From NCBI RefSeq assembly GCF_000980885.2, contig NZ_LBDA02000067.1, positions 1-64,000 on the forward strand: a DNA stretch of 64,000 nt, in the 5' to 3' direction. Shown piece after piece: positions 1 through 8,076 of the stretch. The position numbers were made by a program, and so were the translations under genes. The notes beneath the pieces are model-generated. The model was not told where the DNA came from. It worked only from the letters and a program-made list of their open reading frames with translations, and did no database searches. This DNA is from Streptomyces malaysiense. Its GTDB lineage: Bacteria; Actinomycetota; Actinomycetes; Streptomycetales; Streptomycetaceae. Position 1 is the stretch's first letter. Each line of letters starts with the position of its first letter.

Positions 1-177
1 CAGATCACGCCACGGAACACCCGTGCGAACCCGCCACCGAACTCCGTTGATCAACCGCCGCCGGTTCGCGGACCTGCGGCTCACGCCTGCCGCCGGCAGC
101 AACGACTCCAGCACCGACCACTGTTCATCAGAAAGATCCCCACGCCCCACACCGTGATCATCACGGCGCGAGGCGTG
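1..177 (-). pseudogene. IS5-family transposase, N-terminal fragment cut by window edge
   Basis: The minus strand encodes a stretch containing LSDEQWSVLESLLP and, further on, NGVRWRVRTGVPWRDL. Both are hallmarks of the N-terminal (DUF4096-like) domain of IS5-group transposases. The DDE catalytic core would lie to the left of the window and is not visible. No convincing ATG/GTG start is present in this frame, so the start may be lost or a rare TTG farther upstream (near 220). It may be an intact insertion sequence or a remnant; the window cannot decide. Confidence 0.7.
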
Positions 178-411
178 GACCGGAACCCGATCTAAAACAC
201 GGCCTAGGGCACGTACCGGCAACCATCGGTATGCAGCCGCACACGCCGCCGATCACCTGCCCTGCGGACACCGCCTGGCGTGCAGCCCCGAACGCATCCG
301 CTCACGCATCGCTCACGCAAGAGCCGGAAAACGAAGCAGCGCCCGGGACGGCCGAAGCCGACACGAGCGCTGCGTAGCAGGTCAGAGGGGGTAAGCCCTC
401 CCCTGCCGCCG

Positions 412-484
412 TAGGCCCTGTGGGACTCGAACCCACAACCAATGGATTAAAAGTCCACTGCTCTGCCAATTGAGCTAAGGGCCC
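412..484 (-). tRNA. tRNA-Lys (UUU anticodon)
   Basis: A 73-nt cloverleaf reads on the minus strand with acceptor GGGCCCU pairing to AGGGCCU (one terminal G-U pair). The anticodon loop CUUUUAA gives anticodon UUU, and the T-loop is canonical (GUUCGAGUC). CCA is not encoded. It sits in the gap between the IS fragment and the amino acid permease. Confidence 0.95.
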
Positions 485-572
485 AGGCGATGTTGCCTGT
501 CCGAGCATAGCCGGAGGAGGCCGGGTCTCCGATCGGGTAGGGGGGACCCGGCCGCGTCGGGGGGCGGGATGG

Positions 573-2108
573 CTAGTTTTTGACGGGGTTGGAGGCGGGG
601 GTGCGGGCGCGTGCGGGGTCGAGGAACCAGTGGCGGGCGGAGACCAGCCACCAGGTGGTGGCGAAGCCCAGGACGACCAGGACGGCGACGGGGGCGTAGT
701 TGAAGGTCTTCCAGGTGACGGGGGACACCTGGGGGAGCATGAAGAGGATCGTGATCGCCAGCACCCACAGGACGGAGATCACCCCGACCACGCCCGACCA
801 GCGGCCCAGGTGCCAGGGTCCCCGCTCGAACGCGGCGCCCTTGCGGACCCGCAGGAAGGTCGGGACGACGTAGGCGATGTAGAGGCCGATCACCGCGATG
901 GACGTCACCGCCGCGTAAGCCGTCGAGTTGATCAGGTAGGGCAGGCCGAGGACCAGCGCGGCGAGCGCGGCCAGCCAGACCGCAGCCACGGGGGTGCGGG
1001 TGCGGGGGCTCACCGTGTGCCAGAGCCGGGAGAACGGCAGCGCGCCGTCGCGCGAGAAGGCGTAGATCATGCGGCTGTTGGCGGTCACGGAGGCCATGCC
1101 GCAGAAGAGCTGGGCGCCGATCACCACCAGGAGCAGCAGCTTGCCCGCGGTGGCGCCGAGCGCGTCCAGCAGGATCTGGGCCGGCGGCGCGCCCGTCGCG
1201 GACGCCAGCTCCCCGTCGTACGACTGGATCGCGTAGGTGAAGCCGAGCAGCAGGACGAACCCCGCGATCCAGGACGTCCAGATGGAGCGCACGATGCCCT
1301 TCGGGCCCGCCGTGGCCGCGTCGTGCGTCTCCTCGGTCATATGGGCGGAGGCGTCGTAGCCGGTGAAGGTGTACTGGGCCATCAGGAGGCCGAGCAGGAC
1401 GACGTAGACGCCGCTGCCCCAGCCCGTCCGGTCGACGAAGTGGGTGAAGACGAAGGACGTCGAGCGGTGGTGGTCGGGCACGACGGCCAGGGCGCCGACG
1501 ATGACCACCACCCCGAGCACGTGCCACCAGACGCTCACGCCGTTCAGGAAGGCGACGATCCGCACCCCGAAGGTGTTCAGCAGGCCGTGCAGCACCAGGA
1601 TCGCGGCGAAGAGCAGGACGGTGCGCCCGCGCGTGACCTCGAAGCCGAACTGGAGGTTCAGGTAGGCACCGAGGAAGGACGCGGCACCGAAGTCGATGCC
1701 CGCGGTGACCGCGACCTGGCCCAGCACGTTGAACCAGCCCGTGAACCACGCCCAGGCCGCCGCCGAGCGCGCGGGCGCCAGCCGGTGGGCCCAGAAGTAC
1801 AGGCCGGCCGAGGTCGGGTAGGCCGAGCAGATCTCGGCCATCGACAGCCCCACGAGCAGCGTCATCAGGCCGACCGCGACCCAGCCCCAGGTGATCACGG
1901 CGGGGCCGCCCGTGGTCATGCCGAAGGAGTAGAGGGTGAGACAGCCCGACAGAACCGAGATGATCGTGAAGGACACCGCGTAGTTGGCGAACGCCGACAT
2001 ACGCCGGGCGAGGACCTGTGTGTAACCGAGCTGGGCCAGCCGTTCCTCGTCCGACGGCACACCCGCTGTCGCGTCACCTGTGGCGCCGCCTGTCGCATCT
2101 TCTGTCAT
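573..2108 (-). CDS. APC-superfamily amino acid permease
   Basis: Predicted 511-residue inner-membrane amino acid/polyamine/organocation permease that would import an amino acid or amine with a co-transported ion. About twelve hydrophobic helices are visible after a hydrophilic N-terminus of some 40 residues. The GFEVTRGRTV and FTGYDASAHMTEET segments resemble the GABA/choline-type subgroup of Streptomyces APC permeases, so a GABA-like or other amino acid substrate is possible but not shown. The ATG at 2108 follows a G-rich ribosome-binding stretch. It is transcribed alone, upstream of a strong terminator shared with the RNA helicase side. Confidence 0.85.
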   Translation of the reverse strand: MTEDATGGATGDATAGVPSDEERLAQLGYTQVLARRMSAFANYAVSFTIISVLSGCLTLYSFGMTTGGPAVITWGWVAVGLMTLLVGLSMAEICSAYPTSAGLYFWAHRLAPARSAAAWAWFTGWFNVLGQVAVTAGIDFGAASFLGAYLNLQFGFEVTRGRTVLLFAAILVLHGLLNTFGVRIVAFLNGVSVWWHVLGVVVIVGALAVVPDHHRSTSFVFTHFVDRTGWGSGVYVVLLGLLMAQYTFTGYDASAHMTEETHDAATAGPKGIVRSIWTSWIAGFVLLLGFTYAIQSYDGELASATGAPPAQILLDALGATAGKLLLLVVIGAQLFCGMASVTANSRMIYAFSRDGALPFSRLWHTVSPRTRTPVAAVWLAALAALVLGLPYLINSTAYAAVTSIAVIGLYIAYVVPTFLRVRKGAAFERGPWHLGRWSGVVGVISVLWVLAITILFMLPQVSPVTWKTFNYAPVAVLVVLGFATTWWLVSARHWFLDPARARTPASNPVKN

Positions 2109-2165
2109 GCCCCCAGCAATTCCCCCGTCGCGTGCGTGACATGCGTCACTCGGGGACGGTACGCG

Positions 2166-2201
2166 GAAGGGCCCGCACGACGCAGGTCGTGCGGGCCCTT
2201 C
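2166..2201. terminator. Perfect 16-bp stem, probable transcription terminator
   Basis: A 16-bp perfect inverted repeat (arms 2166-2181 and 2186-2201, loop GCAG) lies 20 bp downstream of the DEAD-box helicase stop codon. It would end helicase transcription and separate it from the permease that starts at 2108 on the same strand. Confidence 0.85.
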
Positions 2202-2221
2202 GCGGTTCGTACGGCGATCCG

Positions 2222-4339
2222 TCAGCCGTTGCGCTTCCAGCGCGGCTTGTCGTCGCGGCGGCCGAAGGAGGAACCGGTGCCGCGGTGGTCGTCACGGCGA
2301 CCGTAGGGGCGCTCGTGGCCGCCGGAGCGGAAGCCCGGACGGTCGTCGCGGCGCTCGCGGTTGAACGGGCGGTCGCTGCCCCGGTGGCCGCCGCGGTCGT
2401 CCCGGCGGAAGCCACCGCGGTCGTCGCGGCGCTCGAAGGAACGGCCGCCACGATCGTCACGACGGTCACCGCGGTCGTCCCGGCGGAAACCGCCACGGTC
2501 GTCGCGGCGCTCGAAGGAACGGCCGCCACGATCGTCACGACGGTCGTCGCGGCGCTCGAAGCCACGGCCACCACGGTCGTCACGACGGTCGCGGTCGAAC
2601 GGACGGCGGTCGTCACGGCGCTCGAAGGAACGGCCGCCACGGTCGTCACGACGGTCACCGCGGTCGTCCCGGCGGAAACCGCCGCGGTCGTCACGACGGT
2701 CACGGTCGAACGGACGGCGGTCGTCACGGCGCTCGAAGCCACGGCCACCACGGTCGTCACGACGGTCGCGGTCGAACGGACGGCGGTCGTCACGGCGCTC
2801 GGGCGCCGCCGAAGCCGCCGGACGCTCCTCGCGCTCGGCCTGCTGCGCGGCCGGCTCCTCGGACACGGCCTCGGCCGCCGCGGCCTGCGCCTCGGCCACC
2901 GCGGTCTCCGGGTCCTCGCCGCGCTCACGGGCGACACGGGCCACCAGGCGGTCGGCCTCCTCGCGCAGCTCCGTCGCGCGGCGCTGGGCACGCTCCAGCT
3001 GCTTGGTCAGCTGGCCGACCTCGCGCTCGGCCTGCTGCGCGGCGTTGCCGGCGGACTCTGCCTGCACCTCGGTCATGGACCGGGCACCGGTGATCTCGGC
3101 GACCTCCGGCTCGAAGGCGGCGCCGCCCTGGATGATGTGGCGGCCCGCGTCGACGCCGGCGTCCTCCATCAGGCGGAAGATCTGGCGCCGCTGGTGAGGC
3201 AGCGACAGGGAGACGACGGTGCCGGTACGGCCCGCACGCGCGGTACGGCCCGCACGGTGCAGGTAGTCCTTGTGGTCGCCGGCCGGGTCCACGTTGAGGA
3301 CCAGGTCGATGCCGTCGACGTGGATGCCGCGGGCGGCGACGTCGGTGGCGACCAGGACGTTGACGTAACCGTCCTTGAAGTCGGCCAGGGTGCGGGTGCG
3401 CGCGCCCTGGGTCATGCCGCCGTGCAGCGCGTCGGCCTTCACGCCCGCGTCGCGCAGCTGCTCGGCGACGCGGTCGGCGCCCAGCTGGGTGCGGACGAAG
3501 ATGATCGTGCGGCCCTTGCGGGAGGCGATCGCGGCGGTGACCGGAGCCTTGTCCTTGGGCTTCACGATGAGGATGTGGTGGGACATGGTCGTCACCGCAC
3601 CCTGGGCCGCGTCCACCTCGTGGGAGACGGGGTTCTTCAGGTAGCGGTCGACGAGGGTCTGGATCTCGTTCTCCATCGTGGCGGAGAAGAGCATCCGCTG
3701 ACCGTCGGCCGGGACCTGGTCGAGCAGTTCGGTGACCTCGGGCAGGAAGCCCAGGTCCGACATCTGGTCGGCCTCGTCCAGGACTGCGATCTGGACGTCC
3801 TCCAGCGAGCAGGCGCCGCGGTTGATGATGTCGCGCAGCCGGCCCGGGGTGGCGACGAGGATGTCGACGCCGCGCTCCAGGGCGTAGATCTGGTTGCCCA
3901 TGGACGTACCGCCGCAGACGACCTTCATCTTCAGGCCGACGACGTCGCCGTACGGCTGGAGGGCGTCCGCGACCTGCATGGCCAGCTCACGGGTCGGGGT
4001 GAGGATGACCGCGCGGGGGCGCTTCTTCTCGGTGCGGCCGCCGGCCAGCTGGGCCAGGGTCGGCAGACCGAAGGAGAGGGTCTTGCCGGAGCCGGTGCGG
4101 CCACGGCCGAGGATGTCCTTGCCGAGCAGGGCGTCCGGGATGGTCGCGGCCTGGATCGGGAAGGGGGTCGTCACGCCGTTCTGCGCGAGCTTGCGCACGA
4201 CGCCCTCGGGGAGGCCGAGGTCGGCGAAGGTGGTCTGGGGGGCCTCGGGGGCCTGGGTCTCAGTGGCCTCGGTCGTCTCGTCCACGAGTTCGTTCTCGTT
4301 TTCGGGCACGACGATCTGGTCAAAACTGGACACGGACAT
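2222..4339 (-). CDS. DEAD-box ATP-dependent RNA helicase with Arg/Asp/Gly-repeat tail
   Basis: A 705-residue cytoplasmic RNA helicase that would remodel RNA duplexes using ATP. The Q-motif region (about residues 40-64) is followed by RTGSGKT (Walker A, about 81-87), PTRELA, DEAD in LDEADQM, SAT in FSATM and HRAGRTARAG (motif VI), so all core motifs are intact. After the core and an Ala/Glu-rich, possibly coiled segment (about 430-490), the last 200 residues are tandem repeats of the type RRDDRGG, FERRDDR and PFDRDRRDDR, a likely disordered RNA-binding tail. I chose the ATG at 4339 (MSVSSFDQ) because GGAAGG lies upstream; an ATG at 4399 would add 20 unconserved-looking residues. Confidence 0.93.
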   Translation of the reverse strand: MSVSSFDQIVVPENENELVDETTEATETQAPEAPQTTFADLGLPEGVVRKLAQNGVTTPFPIQAATIPDALLGKDILGRGRTGSGKTLSFGLPTLAQLAGGRTEKKRPRAVILTPTRELAMQVADALQPYGDVVGLKMKVVCGGTSMGNQIYALERGVDILVATPGRLRDIINRGACSLEDVQIAVLDEADQMSDLGFLPEVTELLDQVPADGQRMLFSATMENEIQTLVDRYLKNPVSHEVDAAQGAVTTMSHHILIVKPKDKAPVTAAIASRKGRTIIFVRTQLGADRVAEQLRDAGVKADALHGGMTQGARTRTLADFKDGYVNVLVATDVAARGIHVDGIDLVLNVDPAGDHKDYLHRAGRTARAGRTGTVVSLSLPHQRRQIFRLMEDAGVDAGRHIIQGGAAFEPEVAEITGARSMTEVQAESAGNAAQQAEREVGQLTKQLERAQRRATELREEADRLVARVARERGEDPETAVAEAQAAAAEAVSEEPAAQQAEREERPAASAAPERRDDRRPFDRDRRDDRGGRGFERRDDRRPFDRDRRDDRGGFRRDDRGDRRDDRGGRSFERRDDRRPFDRDRRDDRGGRGFERRDDRRDDRGGRSFERRDDRGGFRRDDRGDRRDDRGGRSFERRDDRGGFRRDDRGGHRGSDRPFNRERRDDRPGFRSGGHERPYGRRDDHRGTGSSFGRRDDKPRWKRNG
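2350..2810. repeat. Degenerate coding tandem repeats in helicase tail
   Basis: This stretch repeats blocks built around GGTCGTCACGACGG and GCGGTCGTCCCGGCGG many times. It encodes the RRDDRGG/FERRDDR repeats of the helicase C-terminus. Near-identity between distant units suggests recent expansion or homogenisation by slippage or unequal recombination. Confidence 0.85.
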
Positions 4340-4557
4340 GCGAATGCGAAACCTTCCGGAGTCTCGTCGGCACGCGCCCGTCAACTCCGTGATTCGCATA
4401 CGACCGCCTCAATGCGGTCCGACACGGCAAGGGAGAGTACGCGCCACACGGCGCGCTCTGTGGTGGCGCCGGGCAAATGGGATCAAACGATCTACCACCA
4501 TACGCACCCTCCACCCATGAAGGCAAACCGATGGGCCGCTCCGGAGGGTGCGTCCGG

Positions 4558-5085
4558 TCACATCGGGATGCCCGCCGCGGGTGCCGGGTCCCGTCGCACC
4601 AGCTGGGGGCCCGGGTCCTCGTGCGCCGAGGAGGAGGGTTCGGCCGAAGGGGGCGCGGTGTCGGGCGGCGGCGGGGTGGTCGCCGGTGGCGGGGGCGGCG
4701 CGGTGGTGGGTCCGGGGGTCGGCTGCTCCACGGGCGGGGCCGGTGGGGCCCCTGGGGTCCTGCCGGGCTTCACGGGGGCCGTGGAGGCGCTGTCCGCCGA
4801 GGACGCGCCGGCCGAGGCCGCCGGAGCGGACTCCCCCGGTTTCCGCTCGGCGCCGCTCCCGCGCGCGCCGTCGCCCCCGGGCGCGACCCGGCCGGGGCCG
4901 GCCGCGCCGTCCACCGCGGGCCCGGCGCCGGCCGCCGCCCCGGCGCCGCCGTGCCGCGCCGTGGAATGGGAGGGCGCGATCCGGCTCCCGGCGTCACCCA
5001 CGTTCACACAACCGGTGGCGGCGCAGACGGCCAGTGCCGTGACGACCAGACGTACGGGTACGGGCAAGGGGCGCACGGCGGCCAC
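4558..5085 (-). CDS. Secreted Pro/Ala-rich putative lipoprotein
   Basis: A 175-residue protein of unknown function. It opens with a signal-peptide-like hydrophobic segment (PVRLVVTALAVCAATGC) ending in a lipobox-like ATGC, so it is probably an exported, lipid-anchored protein. The rest is low-complexity Pro/Ala/Gly/Thr sequence (for example PTPGPTTAPPPPPATTPPP) with no recognisable domain, resembling a cell-wall spanning linker. The GC3 pattern is Streptomyces-like. It lies between the helicase and the small metallopeptidase, all on the minus strand. It could also be a spurious reading of GC-rich DNA, but the signal peptide argues against that. Confidence 0.5.
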   Translation of the reverse strand: MAAVRPLPVPVRLVVTALAVCAATGCVNVGDAGSRIAPSHSTARHGGAGAAAGAGPAVDGAAGPGRVAPGGDGARGSGAERKPGESAPAASAGASSADSASTAPVKPGRTPGAPPAPPVEQPTPGPTTAPPPPPATTPPPPDTAPPSAEPSSSAHEDPGPQLVRRDPAPAAGIPM

Positions 5086-5220
5086 CTCCGGGGGCGGGGA
5101 ACGGGGTCAACCCGTTCAACTCCCGTCGCCCGCAGGAGGACACGCGCCGCGTACGCATCAAGCCGGGACGGCCGGGGAGCCACCACGAGCGGGGCCGCGT
5201 CCCCCACGGCCGCCTCGACG

Positions 5221-5268
5221 CCCCGTCACCCCGTCACCCCGTCACCCCGTCACCCCGTCACCCCGTCA
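5221..5268. repeat. Six tandem copies of an 8-bp repeat (CCCCGTCA)
   Basis: Six perfect head-to-tail copies of CCCCGTCA fill 5221-5268. The last copy contains the stop codon (TGA on the minus strand, 5266-5268) of the zincin-like metallopeptidase, so the array is the start of its 3' untranslated region. Confidence 0.95.
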
Positions 5269-5616
5269 CCCGTAGCCGAGCGCGTGCAGCCGGGCGTCGT
5301 CGATGCCGAAGTGATGGGCGATCTCGTGCACCACGGTCACCTCGGTCTCCGCCACGACGTCCTCGCGTGTGTCGCACATCCGCAGCGTCGGCCCCCGGTA
5401 GACCGTGATCCGGTCGGGCAGCACACCGGCGTACCACTCGCCCCGCTCGGTCAGCGGGGTGCCCTCGTACAGGCCGAGCAGCTCGGGATCCGCGGCGGGC
5501 GGCTCGTCCTCCACGAACACCGCCACGTTGTCCATGAGCCGCGTCAGCTCCGGCGGGATCCGGTCGAGCGCCTCGGCGACCAACTCCTCGAACTCCTCGC
5601 GCGTCATCTCCAGCAC
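5266..5616 (-). CDS. Small zincin-like metallopeptidase family protein
   Basis: A 116-residue cytoplasmic protein of the minimal zincin metallopeptidase family (DUF1025-like) common in actinobacteria. The zinc-binding helix HEIAHHFGIDD near residue 95 carries HExxH plus the downstream Asp expected for this family. The N-terminus (MTREEFEELVAEALDRIP) is typical. The start is either GTG at 5616 (VLEMTREEF) or ATG at 5607; I give the longer. The substrate is not known. The stop codon is embedded in an 8-bp tandem repeat array. A divergent metallophosphoesterase starts 84 bp away. Confidence 0.85.
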   Translation of the reverse strand: MLEMTREEFEELVAEALDRIPPELTRLMDNVAVFVEDEPPAADPELLGLYEGTPLTERGEWYAGVLPDRITVYRGPTLRMCDTREDVVAETEVTVVHEIAHHFGIDDARLHALGYG

Positions 5617-5699
5617 AGGGTCATTGTCGGGCACGGGAAGGCCGCACGGGAGCGGCGGACCGCCGCATACCCCCGCCCGCACATGGGCATACGGGACCA

Positions 5700-7289
5700 A
5701 TGGTCCGCGTCCCCGTCCCCGTCGCCGTCCTGAACCGCCTGCCGAACCCCGTCGCGGCCCTCGCCCGCCGCCCCCGCCCCGGTTCCCGCCCCCGTCCGCT
5801 CCCCGAGCTGGAGCTCGCCGCCCGCCCCCGGCCATGGCTCGGCGCGCTGGGCCTCACCGCGGTCGTACTGATCGGCGCCTGGCTGGGGCTGCTGGTCGTC
5901 GGCAACGTGCGGACGCCGGTCGGCCCGATGAACACCACGATGGCGCTGCGCCCCTCGCTGACCGGCGGCACCAAGATCAACGTGTCACCGCTGGGCGCGC
6001 TCACCCTGGACAGCCATGTCGCTCCGGTCCGCCTGGACGTCAACGTCGACCAGCTGGACCCGCTGCGCTCCCAGGAGCTGGTGGACCACCCGGACCGGAT
6101 CTCCGGTCTCCAGGACGAGGTGGTCCACGACGTGGAGCACGGCACCTTCGAACTCGCCGTGCGCTCCGGCGTCGCCGTGGTGGCCGGCGCGAGCGCCCTC
6201 GGGTTCGCCGTCTACCGGCGACCGCGCCGCGCGCTCACGGCCGGCGGGCTCGCCCTCGCGCTGCTGGCCGCCTCGGGCGCCTCCGCGTACGCCACCTGGA
6301 ACCCCGAGTCGGTGCTGGAGCCGAGGTTCTCCGGGCTGCTGTCCTCCGCGCCCTCGGTGATCGGCAACGCCCGCAGCATCGTCACCGACTTCGACGTCTA
6401 CCAGCAGGAGTTGGCCCGCCTGGTGACGAACGTGACCAAGCTGTACGACGTCACGTCCACGCTGCCGGCCTATCAGCCGGACCCCTCCACCATCCGGGTC
6501 CTGCACGTCTCGGACATCCATCTGAACCCGGCGAGCTGGAAGATCATCGCCTCGCTGGTGAAGCAGTACAAGGTGAACGTGATCGTGGACTCCGGCGACA
6601 CGATGGACCACGGCACGGCGGCGGAGAACGGCTTCCTGGACCCGATCGCCGGTCTGGGCGTGCCGTACGTCTGGGTACGGGGCAACCACGACTCCCGGAC
6701 CACCCAGCGCTATCTGGAGCACCTAAAGAACGTCCGCGTGCTGGACGACGGGCACGCGCGGACGGTGGGCGGCCTGCGCTTCGCGGGCATCGGTGATCCG
6801 CAGTTCACCCCGGACCGCGCGGTGGTACCGGGCGGTGACGCCGCCGAGCGGCTGGCGGGCGACCGGCTGGACAGCGCGCTGCGCTCCCAGCGGGCGGCGG
6901 GGACGCCGGTGGACGTGGCGATCGCGCACGAGCCGGTGGCGGCGCGGGAGACGGACGGGGAGGTGCCGCTGGTGCTGTGCGGGCATCTGCACCACGAGGG
7001 GGACGAGAAGCTGCCGTACGGGACACGGCTGCGGATGGAGGGCTCGACCGGGGGCAGCGGGCTGCGCGCGGTGGAGGGGAAGTACCCGGCGCCGATCGAG
7101 GCGTCGGTGCTCTACTTCGACCGCGACAGCCATCGGCTCCAGGCCTGGGACGCGATCCGGCTGGGTGGCCTCGGGCTGACGACGGCCGAGGTCAGCCGCC
7201 ATCTGGCGGACGGGAACCGGCCCGGCGCGACACCCCCGTCGACCGCCCCCTCACCCTCCGGGAGCGGGGGCTCCACCCGCCGCCCGTAA
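5700..7289 (+). CDS. Membrane-anchored metallophosphoesterase
   Basis: A 529-residue calcineurin-like phosphoesterase that would hydrolyse a phosphate ester with a dinuclear metal centre. An N-terminal Arg/Pro-rich segment precedes a transmembrane helix (about 48-68). An extracytoplasmic stretch and further hydrophobic segments (about 155-170 and 180-198) follow, then the catalytic domain (about 265-500). Metal ligands are visible in SDIHLN (271-276), SGDTMDHG (298-305), RGNHDS (327-332) and CGHLHH (about 430). Topology suggests the catalytic domain faces outside, by inference from three hydrophobic segments. The tail is Pro/Ser-rich. The substrate is unknown. Confidence 0.9.
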   Translation: MVRVPVPVAVLNRLPNPVAALARRPRPGSRPRPLPELELAARPRPWLGALGLTAVVLIGAWLGLLVVGNVRTPVGPMNTTMALRPSLTGGTKINVSPLGALTLDSHVAPVRLDVNVDQLDPLRSQELVDHPDRISGLQDEVVHDVEHGTFELAVRSGVAVVAGASALGFAVYRRPRRALTAGGLALALLAASGASAYATWNPESVLEPRFSGLLSSAPSVIGNARSIVTDFDVYQQELARLVTNVTKLYDVTSTLPAYQPDPSTIRVLHVSDIHLNPASWKIIASLVKQYKVNVIVDSGDTMDHGTAAENGFLDPIAGLGVPYVWVRGNHDSRTTQRYLEHLKNVRVLDDGHARTVGGLRFAGIGDPQFTPDRAVVPGGDAAERLAGDRLDSALRSQRAAGTPVDVAIAHEPVAARETDGEVPLVLCGHLHHEGDEKLPYGTRLRMEGSTGGSGLRAVEGKYPAPIEASVLYFDRDSHRLQAWDAIRLGGLGLTTAEVSRHLADGNRPGATPPSTAPSPSGSGGSTRRP

Positions 7290-7369
7290 ACCGTTTTGGC
7301 GATCCCCCTCGCCATCCCATATGCTTCTCACGTCCCCGACGCGCTGAGAAGCGCCCAGGCGGGCCGATA

Positions 7370-7442
7370 GCCCTCATCGTCTAGCGGCCTAGGACGCCGC
7401 CCTTTCAAGGCGGTAGCACGGGTTCGAATCCCGTTGGGGGCA
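7370..7442 (+). tRNA. tRNA-Glu (UUC anticodon)
   Basis: A 73-nt cloverleaf with acceptor GCCCUCA/UGGGGGC (one G-U), anticodon loop CUUUCAA (UUC) and T-loop GGUUCGAAUCC. It is the first of three tRNA genes (Glu, Asp, Phe) in a row that were probably transcribed together. Confidence 0.96.
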
Positions 7443-7481
7443 CGCAGAACCGTGTGCGACACTGTTGCACACAAACAGCTT

Positions 7482-7556
7482 GGTCCTGTGGAGCAGTTTG
7501 GAGTGCTCGCCACCCTGTCAAGGTGGAGGCCGCGGGTTCAAATCCCGTCAGGACCG
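7482..7556 (+). tRNA. tRNA-Asp (GUC anticodon), copy 1
   Basis: A 75-nt cloverleaf with perfect acceptor GGUCCUG/CAGGACC, anticodon loop CUGUCAA (GUC) and discriminator G73. The sequence is identical, base for base, to the second copy at 13253-13327. Confidence 0.96.
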
Positions 7557-7558
7557 CT

Positions 7559-7578
7559 GAGGTTTCACGTGAAACCTC
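7559..7578. promoter_or_regulatory. parS: parS centromere site for ParB
   Basis: A perfect 20-bp palindrome lies in the 24-bp gap between tRNA-Asp and tRNA-Phe. Its core GTTTCACGTGAAAC (7562-7575) matches exactly the known Streptomyces ParB binding consensus. Such sites cluster around oriC and nucleate the ParB complex used to segregate chromosomes during sporulation. No other copy was noticed in this window. Confidence 0.9.
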
Positions 7579-7580
7579 GT

Positions 7581-7654
7581 GGCTGGGTAGCTCAGTTGGT
7601 ACGAGCGATCGCCTGAAAAGCGATAGGTCGCCGGTTCGACCCCGGCCCCAGCCA
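7581..7654 (+). tRNA. tRNA-Phe (GAA anticodon)
   Basis: A 74-nt cloverleaf with acceptor GGCUGGG/CCCAGCC, anticodon loop CUGAAAA (GAA), T-loop GGUUCGACC and discriminator A73. It begins 3 bp after the parS palindrome and is followed at once by a strong terminator. Confidence 0.96.
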
Positions 7655-7660
7655 CAACCC

Positions 7661-7689
7661 GAAGGCCCCGTTCGACGAACGGGGCCTTC
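7661..7689 (+). terminator. Terminator of the tRNA-Glu/Asp/Phe cluster
   Basis: A 13-bp perfect stem (7661-7673 with 7677-7689, 3-nt loop) follows tRNA-Phe by 6 bp. Confidence 0.85.
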
Positions 7690-7731
7690 GTCGTATGGCA
7701 GCATCGCGCTCCAGCCAGGTCGGGGGGACCA

Positions 7732-8064
7732 ATGAGCGGTACCGAGATCGAGCTCGAGAAGGACAAGGCGAAGTACGGCCTGCTGGCGGTGATGGCCAGC
7801 AATGTCGCGATCGTCGCCGTGGCGGTCGTCGGGGTCTACCGGCTGAAGGGCGACACCTCGGTGATCGTCGGCATCCTGACCGCCGCCTTCACCGCGGTCA
7901 GCGGCATGACCACCGCCTATATCGGCATCAAGGCCGTGTCCAACACCGCGCGGTCCATGACCCTGGTCGGGCCGGCCCAGCAACAGAGCCCCGCACCGGT
8001 CCCCGCGGCCCCCGCCGGGCCGGACGCGGCCCCCGTCCCCGCGGCACCCGCCCCGACCTCCTAG
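7732..8064 (+). CDS. Small two-helix membrane protein, unknown function
   Basis: A 110-residue protein. After a charged N-terminus (EIELEKDKAKYG) it has two hydrophobic helices (about 17-36 and 44-62) and then a Pro/Ala-rich tail. No domain is recognised. A GGGGGA ribosome-binding stretch stands 3-4 bp before the ATG. It follows the tRNA cluster terminator and is convergent with the DUF3533-like membrane protein, whose stop lies 13 bp beyond its own. Real by codon use and topology, but the role cannot be named. Confidence 0.75.
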   Translation: MSGTEIELEKDKAKYGLLAVMASNVAIVAVAVVGVYRLKGDTSVIVGILTAAFTAVSGMTTAYIGIKAVSNTARSMTLVGPAQQQSPAPVPAAPAGPDAAPVPAAPAPTS

Positions 8065-8076
8065 GCGCCGGCCTTT

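Noticed and set aside
2350..2810. CRISPR-like repeat pattern
   Set aside because: Repeats are in frame, have no unique spacers and code for the helicase tail.
2018..5275. Plus-strand open frame of 1085 codons over the helicase
   Set aside because: It is low-complexity antisense reading of the DEAD-box gene and its repeats, with no ribosome-binding site or domain.
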